Assembly (NCBI GenBank): GCA_002010305.1
Contig: MTND01000034.1
Span: 1-63,081, forward strand
DNA: 63,081 nt
Origin: Archaeoglobi archaeon JdFR-42
Lineage (GTDB): Archaea; Halobacteriota; Archaeoglobi; Archaeoglobales; JdFR-42
Reading direction: 5' to 3'
Of the stretch, positions 18,593 to 27,711 are shown piece after piece (the stretch's first letter is position 1; each line of letters opens with the position of its first letter). The notes beneath the pieces were generated by a model. The model had not been told where the DNA came from. It saw only the letters and a list, made by a program, of their open reading frames with translations, and made no database searches. The position numbers were made by a program, and so were the translations under genes.

Positions 18593-19516
18593 TCGTTTCC
18601 GAATCTCTTCAATCAGCTGGTCGATTCCCTCTCCAGTATGGGTTGATATTCTAAGGCGTTCGTGGAAACTGTGGAGATCTGATTTTGCGTTTACTTCTAT
18701 AATGGGCACTGGAAATTCTCTCTTCACTTCTTGCAGGAGATGGAGCTGATCTTCAAGGGGATATCCACAATGAGTGCTAGGATCTAAAATAAATACCATG
18801 ATATCTGCTACATATTTCAGACATAGAATCGCCTGTCGCTCTATGGGATTCCTTTTTTCAAGTGGTCTGTCCAGAAGGCCTGGGGTGTCTATTATCTGGC
18901 ATTGTTGGTCTCCCACTTCAAAAAACCCAACATGAATCCCTGTGGTGGTAAAGGGGTAGGATGATATTTTTGGATGGACGGTGGATATCATTGAAACGAG
19001 GCTGGTTTTTCCCACGTTTGGGAAACCGGCCACTACTACAGTTGGAATATCCATGAGTGCAGGTAACTGTTTTAACTGATTCCTTGTGTGATTGAGGAAT
19101 TCCAGATGGGGATTAATCTGATGTACAACTGAGGATATTCTCCCGTAAGCCTCCTTTCTAACTCTTTGAATGTCTTTTGTTTTTTTCAACTCTCTGATAT
19201 ATATTTTTGTCAGTCTTGATATCTGACTTTTTGCCCATGCTAAAGACCCTAGAGCCTGTCGTATTTTGTTTATGCCAACTAGAATATCGATCAGTTCTCG
19301 GTAGAATGGTGGGATCCTCTCATAAGAAGGATGAGCCTTTATAATCTTGTCTAGATAATCCTGTATAACATTAGAAGCGGTTGTTATCTTGGTGATGGCA
19401 CGCAACCTCTCACTGGATGCAGATATCTTAGACGCCCTCTTAAAGGCCTTATCCAGTAGCTCTTCAGAGTTTAATGTGGTGGGAACTTTTTTATAGTTTA
19501 AATTCATGTAGCTCAA
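18551..19516 (-). CDS. Nog1-like GTPase
   Basis: The 321-residue protein has a helical Nog1 N-terminal domain (about residues 1-160) and then an Obg-type GTPase: G1 GFPNVGKTSL, G2 around YPFTTTGIHVG, G3 DTPGLLDRP and G4 NAKSDL. Relatives assist 60S/50S ribosomal subunit assembly. The start is ATG 19516 or ATG 19507; the former is used. The promoter region is shared with the divergent CBS-domain gene. Confidence 0.88.
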   Translation of the reverse strand: MSYMNLNYKKVPTTLNSEELLDKAFKRASKISASSERLRAITKITTASNVIQDYLDKIIKAHPSYERIPPFYRELIDILVGINKIRQALGSLAWAKSQISRLTKIYIRELKKTKDIQRVRKEAYGRISSVVHQINPHLEFLNHTRNQLKQLPALMDIPTVVVAGFPNVGKTSLVSMISTVHPKISSYPFTTTGIHVGFFEVGDQQCQIIDTPGLLDRPLEKRNPIERQAILCLKYVADIMVFILDPSTHCGYPLEDQLHLLQEVKREFPVPIIEVNAKSDLHSFHERLRISTHTGEGIDQLIEEIRKRLKSVQKDAQTETY

Positions 19517-19535
19517 TGAAAATATGAACGAAGTA

Positions 19536-19543
19536 TTTATATA
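19536..19543 (+). promoter_or_regulatory. TATA box of the CBS-domain regulator gene
   Basis: TTTATATA lies 48 nt upstream of ATG 19591. The transcript would have a leader of about 25 nt that includes the GGAGG ribosome site. Confidence 0.5.
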
Positions 19544-19590
19544 TTATTGTAAGCTTTAATAGTGTAAATAAGTGGAGGAGAGTGAAGTAA

Positions 19591-20469
19591 ATGGAGTTGA
19601 CCCAAATTCAAAGGGATATTCTTCTTGCGTTGATAACTTTGGCAAGGCAGAAAGGTCCCGTAGCTATAAAAGGGGAAGAAATTGCAGAAATCATTAATAG
19701 GAATCCCGGTACAGTACGAAATCAGATGCAGGCGTTAAGAGCCCTTGGACTTGTAGAGGGGGTACCGGGTCCTAAGGGGGGATATAGGCCTACCGCAAAA
19801 TCCTATGAAGTGATGTCCATCACTCCGGCAGAGACAGAAGCTCCAGTCCCAGTGTATATCAATGGAGAACTGGTCGAAGACCTAGTACCGGAGGAAATAG
19901 ACTTCACCACTCTTCGTCATCCTGAGGTTTGCCAGGCGAATATTAGACTTATTGGCGATATCAAAAAGATCAATATAGGGGATGTTGTGCGTATTGGTCC
20001 CACCCCTGTTAATGAACTGGTCCTAGTGGGGGAGGTTGTTGGCAGGGACGATACCCAAAATTCTGTGTTATGTTCGATTATTGAAATGGTTTCTATGCCT
20101 AAAAAGACCGTATCAGAGTACATGAAATCCCCTGTTATAACAGTCAAGGCTGATGACTCAGTTCTGGAAAGTACGAAGAAAATGGTGGCTGCAGGAATTG
20201 TAAACGCTCCTGTCGAATCAGATGGGAAGTTAATAGGCTTATTTACTCTCAGAGAAGCGGCAAAAGCATTGTCAGAAAATAGAGTAAATTACCCAACAGC
20301 TGATTACATGGCCCGGAAAGTAGTGCTTGTTCCTCCAGATACTAGTTTGAGGGAAGCCATTTCACTGATGAATGAGAATCGTGTCAGGTTGCTTGTTGTA
20401 GTTGAAAATAACAGACCTGTTGGAGTGATAACAGAAACAAATGTGTTAAGGGAGTTAACTCCCTTTTAG
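19591..20469 (+). CDS. Winged-helix plus CBS-domain regulatory protein
   Basis: The 292-residue protein has an N-terminal winged helix (residues 1-75, GPVAIKGEEIAEIINRNPGTVRNQMQALRALGLVEGVPGPKGGY), a middle domain of about 95 residues, and a C-terminal pair of CBS motifs (MKSPVITVKADDSVLESTK; ARKVVLVPPDTSLREAISL). CBS pairs usually bind adenine nucleotides, so it is probably a ligand-sensing transcription factor. The start has GGAGG upstream. It overlaps the nreA end by 15 nt. Confidence 0.85.
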   Translation: MELTQIQRDILLALITLARQKGPVAIKGEEIAEIINRNPGTVRNQMQALRALGLVEGVPGPKGGYRPTAKSYEVMSITPAETEAPVPVYINGELVEDLVPEEIDFTTLRHPEVCQANIRLIGDIKKINIGDVVRIGPTPVNELVLVGEVVGRDDTQNSVLCSIIEMVSMPKKTVSEYMKSPVITVKADDSVLESTKKMVAAGIVNAPVESDGKLIGLFTLREAAKALSENRVNYPTADYMARKVVLVPPDTSLREAISLMNENRVRLLVVVENNRPVGVITETNVLRELTPF

Positions 20470-21669
20470 GAAATCTGAAAGGCGTCTCTGTTCCTTGAAC
20501 TCAGCAAGCATGGTGAGTGAAGGTAGCCATGCCGTACGGGGCGTCTTTATTCTTCTCTCTATCGATGTGAGGGCCCGATTCAAATCCTCGGCCTCTTCCC
20601 ATCTATTTTTCATGGCCTGTCTTACTCCTTCTTCCACCACCCATACTCCTAGTGGGGCCCAGTAGGATGGAGATATTTCTCTGATAACGATAGCTCCTCC
20701 CTGAATGCCTGATGAATACATGTATTCAAGAACAGGCAGTCGGGCTGCATAGTACCCTCCTCCAAGAGGGGAGTATGATTTTTTTCGTCCCCCTCTTTCT
20801 CTGTCAGCCTCAATAATCAGGTGTCCAGGACTCCATAGACTGTTCTTCATCCAGATCTCTACTATTTCAAAGAAGAATTGAGATGGTAGAAGTAGGATTT
20901 CAAAATGGTTCCCATAATGCTCAAAAGAAAATATTTTGATGGAATCTATCTGTGGGTAGTGGAGAATCTTTTTAATAAGCTCTTTTCCCAGTATATCATG
21001 AGTTGCTGTGATAGACCACCTAGTTGGAACCATTTTTCGTTCTCTTTTTCTTCCAAGAAGCCCTGCGGATAATAATCTCTGCATGTCATGGGTGGTAATT
21101 TCATGTCTCCACAGTTCAGTTAGTGCACCAGTAACGTTAATGTCATAATCTTCAACAATTCTGTCCACTCTTGCAGGTATATCAGGATTATCAATGATTT
21201 GAATTTTTTTTACTTCTCCAGAAAGCCCCTGGGGCATGAGAACATCATCGAATCGTATAGTATTGCCGGATAGACGTCTGAATTCAGCCTCTACATCCAC
21301 TGGGCTGAAAGAGAGAGCAATCTCCTGAATGGTAGATAACATTTTATCTGGTGTAGGTGCCATAAACACACTGGTTTTGAAAGTACCCCTAACAAGGGAG
21401 GTTCTAAAATTTATTATTTCGCTTATAGTTTTATTAATCCAAGAAGGGGGATTGTCCATCTCTTTAGGGTTTTCACGATTCAGTGAGATGAGAGGTCCAG
21501 CAAAGACCTTAGGATATCCCATCCGACCAACAAAAATCGAAGGAGGAGAGGGATCAGCCAGAAAGGGCACAACTTCTCTAGCCTGTAAAAATCTATGTCT
21601 CTCTAAGATGGGGCATTTAATTCTTCCACATAGAAAATTTCCTTTACAGCGTACACATAACTTTGACAT
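20455..21669 (-). CDS. nreA: DNA repair protein NreA
   Basis: The 404-residue protein carries the archaeal Nre N-terminus LCVRCKGNFLCGRIKCPI (a four-Cys zinc knuckle), then FVGRMGYPKVFAGPL and the C-terminal half with SLWSPGHLIIEADRERGGRKKSYSPLGGGYYAARLPVLEYM. It ends QRRLSDFLKGS, a PIP box for binding PCNA as described for NreA of other archaea. Nre proteins are implicated in tolerance of crosslinks and other DNA damage. Confidence 0.92.
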   Translation of the reverse strand: MSKLCVRCKGNFLCGRIKCPILERHRFLQAREVVPFLADPSPPSIFVGRMGYPKVFAGPLISLNRENPKEMDNPPSWINKTISEIINFRTSLVRGTFKTSVFMAPTPDKMLSTIQEIALSFSPVDVEAEFRRLSGNTIRFDDVLMPQGLSGEVKKIQIIDNPDIPARVDRIVEDYDINVTGALTELWRHEITTHDMQRLLSAGLLGRKRERKMVPTRWSITATHDILGKELIKKILHYPQIDSIKIFSFEHYGNHFEILLLPSQFFFEIVEIWMKNSLWSPGHLIIEADRERGGRKKSYSPLGGGYYAARLPVLEYMYSSGIQGGAIVIREISPSYWAPLGVWVVEEGVRQAMKNRWEEAEDLNRALTSIERRIKTPRTAWLPSLTMLAEFKEQRRLSDFLKGS

Positions 21670-21674
21670 GGATA

Positions 21675-21896
21675 TCAGAACACGAAAACTTCAGCATCAT
21701 CATAGGTATGATTTGAATCGAATATAACACCAGCCTCTTTTGCTTCTTTCATTAGCTCATGAAATTCATCGTCTGTGGTACAAATCGAATCCATGACAAC
21801 TATAGTAGTGAATCCAAGAAAGGCAGAAGCAACAGCAAGGGTTAATCCCTTTCTATAATTTTGTTCATCCCCTGAAATCTGGATTACTACGTTCAT
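21675..21896 (-). CDS. Small DsrE/F-like protein
   Basis: The 73-residue protein (MNVVIQISGDEQNYRKGLTL start) has a beta-alpha-beta layout like the DsrE/F sulfur-relay family, but no clear conserved catalytic Cys beyond the one in DSICTTDD. Its start overlaps the end of the S4/FtsJ gene by one base, and nreA follows 5 nt downstream, so the three form an operon. Confidence 0.55.
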   Translation of the reverse strand: MNVVIQISGDEQNYRKGLTLAVASAFLGFTTIVVMDSICTTDDEFHELMKEAKEAGVIFDSNHTYDDAEVFVF

Positions 21897-22549
21897 CAGA
21901 GTGTAGTGTGTAGGTAAACATATATTTCTTTTTTCTTTCCCGGAATGATGGCTGAGATGCTGGCTGGAACATCTTTCAAGAGAATTTCAGCCTTGTTTTT
22001 TTCTATTACTCCTTTTAATACGATCAAAATCCTGCCACCGGGCTTTAACAGGGGTAGAAATCGTTTTAAAGCGGTTACTGAAATTTCGGGTTCAAGAGTA
22101 AGGTCATTCAAAATCACATCTACAGGCCTAATGGTTTCCGGTTGGATTTGGAAGACATTTTCGAATCTCACAGTGATATTAGGTTTAGATTGCTGAACAT
22201 CTGCTAGCTCTTTTTCAAATTCTCGGCTTATTTCAATTCCAGTTACTTTTCTTGCTTTTTCACTGGCATATAATAAAAATCCACCGGCAGAACTGCCCAG
22301 ATCCAGGACCTCATCGTCATGGTGTATTATCGATAGCTCTTCATCCAAACTTTTTAATTTCCAGTATCCCTCTGGGAGATTCTCAAGTCCTTTACCCTCT
22401 ACTTCTACCTTTGCTGCAAATGTAATATCCATTGAGGGGATGGTTACTACTTTCCCATTCACCTTTACCAGTCCTAATTTTATGATACGTTTAGCCTTCT
22501 GTCGGGTAGGCGCATATCCTGTAGATACCAAAAATTCATCTATTCGCAT
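21896..22549 (-). CDS. S4-domain FtsJ-like rRNA methyltransferase (TlyA family)
   Basis: The 217-residue protein starts with an S4 RNA-binding domain (MRIDEFLVSTGYAPTRQKAKRIIKLGLVKVNGK) followed by an FtsJ-type methylase: EVLDLGSSAGGFLLYASE, KVTGIEISREFE, VDVILNDLTLEP and KPGGRILIVLKG. TlyA proteins 2'-O-methylate rRNA. The archaeal target is not settled. Confidence 0.82.
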   Translation of the reverse strand: MRIDEFLVSTGYAPTRQKAKRIIKLGLVKVNGKVVTIPSMDITFAAKVEVEGKGLENLPEGYWKLKSLDEELSIIHHDDEVLDLGSSAGGFLLYASEKARKVTGIEISREFEKELADVQQSKPNITVRFENVFQIQPETIRPVDVILNDLTLEPEISVTALKRFLPLLKPGGRILIVLKGVIEKNKAEILLKDVPASISAIIPGKKKEIYVYLHTTL

Positions 22550-22598
22550 TGTAAAAGGAATCGTCAGGTATTTATGAAAAATCTTTCCCCATCATATT

Positions 22599-22913
22599 GT
22601 GCATGATGGACTGATTCAGATCAGAGCTTTAAGAGAAATTAAGGAAAACGAATTACGATCCATTCACAACATTGTTGCTAGATATAAAGGAGGCAGTGAG
22701 ATAGAGTATCTCCACAGAAAAAGAGGGTTTGATATCTATGTATCCCATGTTGTTGATGCCCGCCACATTACATCCAAAATACTCAAGGTGCTAGGGGGAG
22801 AATTGAAAACGAGTTCTACGTTTCTCCGGGTAGAAAATGGAAGGGCCATATATCGGTATACTTTCAGAATCAAACTTCCCGACCAACCTTCTAGAGCCAG
22901 ATACGGTTTTTGA
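22599..22913 (+). CDS. Stand-alone NMD3 C-terminal-like protein
   Basis: The 104-residue protein resembles the part of archaeal NMD3 that follows the zinc domain: GFDIYVSHVVDARHITSKIL, LGGELKTSSTFL and YRYTFRIKLP. NMD3 binds the large ribosomal subunit during late maturation. The Cys-rich N-terminal half is not in this gene. The start is GTG 22599 without a ribosome site, 25-30 nt behind an AT-rich box, suggesting a leaderless mRNA. Confidence 0.6.
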   Translation: MHDGLIQIRALREIKENELRSIHNIVARYKGGSEIEYLHRKRGFDIYVSHVVDARHITSKILKVLGGELKTSSTFLRVENGRAIYRYTFRIKLPDQPSRARYGF

Positions 22914-22979
22914 TTTCCTGAGGTTGTTGCAGTACTTAATGCATAAACCTTATTACAATTGAAATATGGTGCAGAGTTT

Positions 22980-24503
22980 ATGGAATTTAAAGTTAAGGCA
23001 CTGAATATTGAAAAGAGAGAATATTCCGTCATACTAAATTCAAGTGATGCCCATGAAATGGGTTTAATACCTGGAGATAGAGTAAAACTCTTTTCAAAAG
23101 GTAATTCTATTGTAGCATCTATAGAGATCTCACAGAGTGTTGTCTCTCAGAATGAAATGGGATTGTATATCAACACTCTGGAGCGGTTAAAAGTGAAAGA
23201 AGGCGATGTAATAAGTATCAAAGCTGTGTCCAAACCCTCTTCTCTCCACTATATAAAAAAGAAACTACGAGGTGAGAAGCTATCCAGGGATGAAATCACA
23301 GAAATTGTAATGGATATCGTGGATGATGCCCTCCGGGAGGTTGAACTGACTGCTTTTGTTATTTCCACCCTTGTGTATGGGATGGACATGGATGAAGTAG
23401 AATGGTTGACCCGAGCCATGATAGACACTGGAGAGAAAATAACCTTTGAAAAGGCCAAAGTAGTGGATAAACACAGTATCGGAGGAGTACCAGGAAATAA
23501 AATATCCCTTCTCGTTGTACCTATTATAGCCTCAACGGGGTTGCTCATTCCAAAAACCAGTTCTAGGGCTATAACCGGAGCAGCAGGTACAGCAGACATT
23601 ATGGAGGTGTTTGCTGATGTGGAGTTTACAGCAGAAGAGCTGAAGGAAATAACTGAAAAAGTTGGAGGTGCTTTGGTATGGGGTGGTTCTACCAACATCG
23701 CTCCAGCTGATGATAAGATAATTGAAGTTGAATACCCCCTCTCTATAGATCCGAAAAGTCAGCTTCTTGCTTCAGTAATGGCAAAAAAAGGGTCTATTGG
23801 AGCGGAGTTTGTTGTGATAGACATTCCAGTGGGAGAAGGATCTAAAGTAAAGGATGTAAAAGAGGGTAGGTATCTGGCAAAAGATTTTGTTGAGCTGGGT
23901 AACAGGCTGGGGATCAACATTGAATGTGCCATAACCTATGGTGGTGGCCCAATAGGCAGAGCTATCGGACCTGCTTTGGAGGGATGGGAGGCCTTAAAAA
24001 TGCTTGAGACAGGAGAAGGTCCTCGAAGTTTATACGAAAAGGCCATGGGAGTAGCAGGCATTCTTATGGAGATGGCAGGCCTTGAAACTGAGGGTAAACA
24101 AGCAGCAGAACGCATAATGAAGTCGGGAAAAGCTTTAGAGAAATTCAGAGAAATTGTAGAGGCCCAAGGAGGGGAAAGAACCATCTCCTCTGATGACATT
24201 GTTGTGGGGGAGAAGAGGTACGATGTTGTGGCTGATACCGAGGGCTACGTGATCCATCTAGACAATAAGAAGTTCATTGAGATTGCCAGAGCTGCAGGGG
24301 CTCCTCATGACAAGGGAGCTGGCATTTATCTTCACAGAAAGAAAGGTGAGATTGTTAAAAAGGGTGAAAAGCTCTTTACTATTTATGCTGAGAAAGGATG
24401 GAAACTCACCAATGCCATAGAAAAGGCAAGAGAGGAATTTCCTCTTATTATAGAGGGTATGGTACTGGAACGTTATCCCCGATATCAGCAGTATCAGCTT
24501 TGA
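22980..24503 (+). CDS. deoA: AMP phosphorylase (archaeal DeoA/thymidine phosphorylase family)
   Basis: About 507 residues, the usual length of archaeal AMP phosphorylase. It has the N-terminal extra domain (MEFKVKALNIEKREYSVILN), the glycosyl-transferase family 3 signature KHSIGGVPGNKISLLVVPIIASTG, TSSRAITGAAGTADIMEV, and LVWGGSTNIAPADDKII. It releases ribose-1,5-bisphosphate from AMP, feeding the isomerase and type III RuBisCO route in archaea that have it; neither partner is in the window. I start at the second ATG (22980), which fits the family. Confidence 0.93.
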   Translation: MEFKVKALNIEKREYSVILNSSDAHEMGLIPGDRVKLFSKGNSIVASIEISQSVVSQNEMGLYINTLERLKVKEGDVISIKAVSKPSSLHYIKKKLRGEKLSRDEITEIVMDIVDDALREVELTAFVISTLVYGMDMDEVEWLTRAMIDTGEKITFEKAKVVDKHSIGGVPGNKISLLVVPIIASTGLLIPKTSSRAITGAAGTADIMEVFADVEFTAEELKEITEKVGGALVWGGSTNIAPADDKIIEVEYPLSIDPKSQLLASVMAKKGSIGAEFVVIDIPVGEGSKVKDVKEGRYLAKDFVELGNRLGINIECAITYGGGPIGRAIGPALEGWEALKMLETGEGPRSLYEKAMGVAGILMEMAGLETEGKQAAERIMKSGKALEKFREIVEAQGGERTISSDDIVVGEKRYDVVADTEGYVIHLDNKKFIEIARAAGAPHDKGAGIYLHRKKGEIVKKGEKLFTIYAEKGWKLTNAIEKAREEFPLIIEGMVLERYPRYQQYQL

Positions 24504-24967
24504 GGCAATACTTCATCCAGACGTTTTTGATAAGCTAGGGGATAAATCCTCTTCCCATCCACAGATATTTCATTTCCCTGTATTTCTATTTTTGTCACCA
24601 TCTTTCCATCCAGAAGAACTTCTATGAGAATTTCTTTCAAATTTCTCCTCCTCTCTCCTACTATTTTTGCAAGTGAATCTCCCTGCAGAGAAAACATAGT
24701 TTTTATAGCTTTTACGACCGGTAGGAGATCTTCTCCCAGCATATATGTCCATTTTTCCTGGAACCCAAGCCATATAGTAAAGGCTTTTTCTCCTTCCATC
24801 TTTTCAACCGTGAGAAAATCTCTTCGAGGAATTTTTCCTTTTTCTGATGGAACTCTTTCCTCAATCCAACGTCTCAGAGGTCTTCTTATTAGATCAGCGA
24901 CGATCCATTCAATATCGGTGGTAAGTATGTCTCCTCTAACGGTCACTTTAATGAGGAGATGACTCAT
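24494..24967 (-). CDS. Conserved-looking protein of unknown function
   Basis: The 157-residue soluble protein is rich in charged residues and has no motif I recognise. Segments include IVADLIRRPLRRWIEERVP and MVTKIEIQGNEISVDGKRIYP. It overlaps the end of the convergent AMP phosphorylase gene by 10 nt and stands 5' of nothing in its own direction. Confidence 0.6.
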   Translation of the reverse strand: MSHLLIKVTVRGDILTTDIEWIVADLIRRPLRRWIEERVPSEKGKIPRRDFLTVEKMEGEKAFTIWLGFQEKWTYMLGEDLLPVVKAIKTMFSLQGDSLAKIVGERRRNLKEILIEVLLDGKMVTKIEIQGNEISVDGKRIYPLAYQKRLDEVLPQS

Positions 24968-25034
24968 GTAATTATTTTGTTATGAATTGTTAAATATTTT
25001 ATGGAAAATAGATTTTTCTGAGTCATATCGATTT

Positions 25035-26591
25035 CTATCTGAAAAGTATGTAAGGGCTAATAAGGGCGAATATAAATGAAGAAAATATTAGGAATGCTAG
25101 GAATGTTACAATTTTTCTAGCATATTCTGACCCTTTTTTCTTGCCTAATTTTTTGAATATCCAATCAAGGTATTCTTCCAGAATTCTCCCGCCATCCAAA
25201 GGAATGGCAGGCAGGCAATTGAAGAGTCCCACATATAAGTTTATCCACGCAATCCAGAAAAACGCATTGGCAATCCAGAAGATTCCATTTTGAAGGAATG
25301 CCACATTTTCAGCAGGCTGGAAAAAGTTCATCATATCTCCAACAAATCCCCGAAACTCTACAAAAGGGAGGGCGGTCAGCCATATCCATCCAGTGAAACT
25401 CTTGAGTTTTTGAGGTATATTTTTTAAGTTGTTCAGCAAGGTATCTGACGGGAAATATGTGAGAGTCAGACCCATCATGTAATTCTGAACCACAACACCT
25501 ATAAAACCATAATTTCCCTGTGGTGCATCTGTTAATGTAACGGGTATAATGCTTTGTTGTTCATCTTTCATGATATAGATCTCAATAGTCTGGCCAGGGG
25601 TTGTGTTTCTCATGAATTGTATGAAACTGTTCAAATCTGGAGTTGGAGTGTCATCTATCTGGTATATTATCATTCCAACTTCCAGTCCTGCCCGAATTCC
25701 TGGATAGTCTTCCATCAATTCAATGATTTTTACTCCAGTACCATTGATAATTCCAGTCTGAATTTCTGAGTATTTACCATCATAGTATACTGTAACAGTC
25801 CCCCCTGTTTTCAGACCATTCAGAAGGTCCTCATATGAATTCACTTTTTCATCGTTAATGCTGGCGATTACCATCCCTTTCTGAAATCCTGCAAGATCTC
25901 CAGGAGAGTCAGGATCTACTTGGCTCACCATGATGTTGCCTACCGGTGATATGGAGTTGACGGACGCGATAAAGATCACAAAAGCAAAAAAGGCTACAAG
26001 GAAGTTACTGATCACTCCTGAAGAGAAGACACGTATCCTCTGTTTTTTATTGGCTATCCTCTCTCCCTCCTTTCCAAGAAGCTCCTTCTCATCCGGTTCT
26101 GCAAAACCTCCAATTGGTACAAGGGCCAATAGAAGACCTAGAGATTTAACACGTATACCCTCGACCCGACACATAACAGCATGCGAAAATTCATGGACAA
26201 CGAGGGTAACGACTAGACCAATGAGGCCCCATACAAGGGGTATGAACTGATTAATTCCCGGTAGGAGAAGTATGTTTCTTGGTTGCTGTGCTGGTCCTGG
26301 AGGCATAGGATGAGCGATCATAAAATAGTCCATAAAAAGTATCAGGGAAAACATGTAGGCCATCCCTATGAGGATCACAGGAGAGGCTATGTTAGCTAAC
26401 CCTCTCCACAATCTGTGGTGCTTGGCTAAACGATCTAAGAATTTAAGACCCCTAGATGTCCGTATCATCAGGATAGGCCCAAAGGCTGAAATATTGTACC
26501 TTTCCAGATAACCCCTGACTTTTAGGGTCTCAACCACCATCCAGTATATTATAAACACTGTCAGGATTATCAGAGTTTTAGCCAAATTCAA
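25035..26591 (-). CDS. Site-2 protease family zinc metalloprotease with two PDZ domains (RseP-like)
   Basis: The 518-residue membrane protein has the intramembrane zinc motif in VVHEFSHAVMC (HExxH) and the distal NCLPAIPLDGGRILEE (the N-x-P-x4-DGG type motif). Between them lie two PDZ-like domains (VSQVDPDSPGDLAGFQKGM; PGIRAGLEVGMIIYQID). About seven hydrophobic segments are present. Such proteases cleave membrane-anchored regulators. It is coupled to the upstream HD-domain gene by a 14-nt overlap. Confidence 0.9.
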   Translation of the reverse strand: MNLAKTLIILTVFIIYWMVVETLKVRGYLERYNISAFGPILMIRTSRGLKFLDRLAKHHRLWRGLANIASPVILIGMAYMFSLILFMDYFMIAHPMPPGPAQQPRNILLLPGINQFIPLVWGLIGLVVTLVVHEFSHAVMCRVEGIRVKSLGLLLALVPIGGFAEPDEKELLGKEGERIANKKQRIRVFSSGVISNFLVAFFAFVIFIASVNSISPVGNIMVSQVDPDSPGDLAGFQKGMVIASINDEKVNSYEDLLNGLKTGGTVTVYYDGKYSEIQTGIINGTGVKIIELMEDYPGIRAGLEVGMIIYQIDDTPTPDLNSFIQFMRNTTPGQTIEIYIMKDEQQSIIPVTLTDAPQGNYGFIGVVVQNYMMGLTLTYFPSDTLLNNLKNIPQKLKSFTGWIWLTALPFVEFRGFVGDMMNFFQPAENVAFLQNGIFWIANAFFWIAWINLYVGLFNCLPAIPLDGGRILEEYLDWIFKKLGKKKGSEYARKIVTFLAFLIFSSFIFALISPYILFR

Positions 26592-27183
26592 ACCTCCTTC
26601 TGTTCAGCTCTCTCAGTGCAATGTTTCTGGCCTCTTCTGTGAAAAACATTCTGTCAAGACTGGTCTCGAGATAAGATAGATACTGGGAGGGAGAGATACC
26701 CAAAAACTTTGAATAGAAAATTACCGCATCACTGGTATATCTCCAGAGTTTGTCCGCATCTCTGACAACTTTCTCTTCTATGGATCTAGCTCTTCTTCCA
26801 CCAGAATCATGTCTCAGTATGATTTCTACAATATGTTCTATGAATGTATCTGGATATTTCAGCGAGCGAAGTATGATTTCCGCAATTCGTGCCCCTTCCT
26901 CCTCGTGAATTTTTGCTAGTTCTCTATGGCATTTCGGATCTCTCATCATCTTCTTTATCGTGTTTTCTGCCTCAGAATTGAAATTGATACCGTCGAATAT
27001 ACTATAGCCTGTGTCATGGAACAGTACTGCGGGGATTATGATTCGCTTGTCTCCTCCAATAGATTCCATTAGTTTCAGGGCGAATTGCAACACATGTAAT
27101 GTATGTTGTTCGTTATTCCTCACTTGGAGGAAAGGCCTTGCAGCATCATACATCGCTTTGTAGGGACCATTAAGTATCTCCAT
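26578..27183 (-). CDS. HD-domain phosphohydrolase
   Basis: A 201-residue HD-superfamily protein. The metal ligands are H in EQHTLHVLQFALKLM, the HD pair in PAVLFHDTGYS, and later IVEIILRHDSGG and KVVRDADKLWRY. The substrate, a nucleotide or phosphorylated metabolite, cannot be inferred. It starts the two-gene leftward unit with the S2P protease. Confidence 0.85.
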   Translation of the reverse strand: MEILNGPYKAMYDAARPFLQVRNNEQHTLHVLQFALKLMESIGGDKRIIIPAVLFHDTGYSIFDGINFNSEAENTIKKMMRDPKCHRELAKIHEEEGARIAEIILRSLKYPDTFIEHIVEIILRHDSGGRRARSIEEKVVRDADKLWRYTSDAVIFYSKFLGISPSQYLSYLETSLDRMFFTEEARNIALRELNRRRFEFG

Positions 27184-27399
27184 CTGGGAATGGGTAATCA
27201 GGACATCTATTAATAACTTTACTATAAAGTACGGTATATATGTGGTCGATAACTGTGATGATAAAGCTGGTTTAAATCAAAGGGTAGGGTTTTGATATCT
27301 ATGTTTCTTATGTTGCACAATCTGAGGGTGGAAAAGGTCTTATATCTCTCTGAGTAAAGACCTCCATGAGATTATTTAATAGAGGAAGAGGGTGAGGAA
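27184..27399. other. Intergenic region between divergent HD-domain and CutA genes
   Basis: This 216-nt region holds a 7-bp inverted repeat with a 15-nt spacer (arms AGGTCTT/AAGACCT) near 27330-27360 and AT-rich promoter-like segments on both sides. I see no gene. Confidence 0.4.
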
Positions 27400-27711
27400 A
27401 TGTATGTGTTCATATACGTAACTACCAGCGATATTGATGAGGCAAAGAGTATTGGTAGAGCCCTAGTTGAAGAAAGGCTAGCAGCCTGTGTCAACATATT
27501 TCCCATTACATCTATTTACCGTTGGGAGGGTGTACAGGAAGATAATGAAGGGGCCATGATTGTCAAGACTACTAGCGAAAGGGTAAGGGAAACAATGGAT
27601 CGGATAAAGCAACTGCATAGTTACGAGGTTCCGTGTATATGTGTATTTGCCGTTGAGAGAGGTAACCAAGAATACCTTAAATGGATTGAAGAGAGCGTCA
27701 TGAAAGAATGA
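27400..27711 (+). CDS. cutA: CutA1 divalent-ion tolerance protein
   Basis: The 103-residue protein is full length for CutA1: FIYVTTSDIDEAKSIGRALVEERLAACVNIF, ITSIYRWEGVQEDNEGAMIVKT and HSYEVPCICVF. CutA1 is a trimeric ferredoxin-like fold linked to copper tolerance and signalling. GGTGAGG precedes the ATG. The stop overlaps the next ATG (ATGA). Confidence 0.93.
   Translation: MYVFIYVTTSDIDEAKSIGRALVEERLAACVNIFPITSIYRWEGVQEDNEGAMIVKTTSERVRETMDRIKQLHSYEVPCICVFAVERGNQEYLKWIEESVMKE

Noticed and set aside
27280-27320. Possible remnant of the NMD3-like gene (shared GTTTGATATCTATGT)
   Set aside because: The 15-nt identity with 22725-22745 is expected a few times by chance in 63 kb and the flanks do not align.
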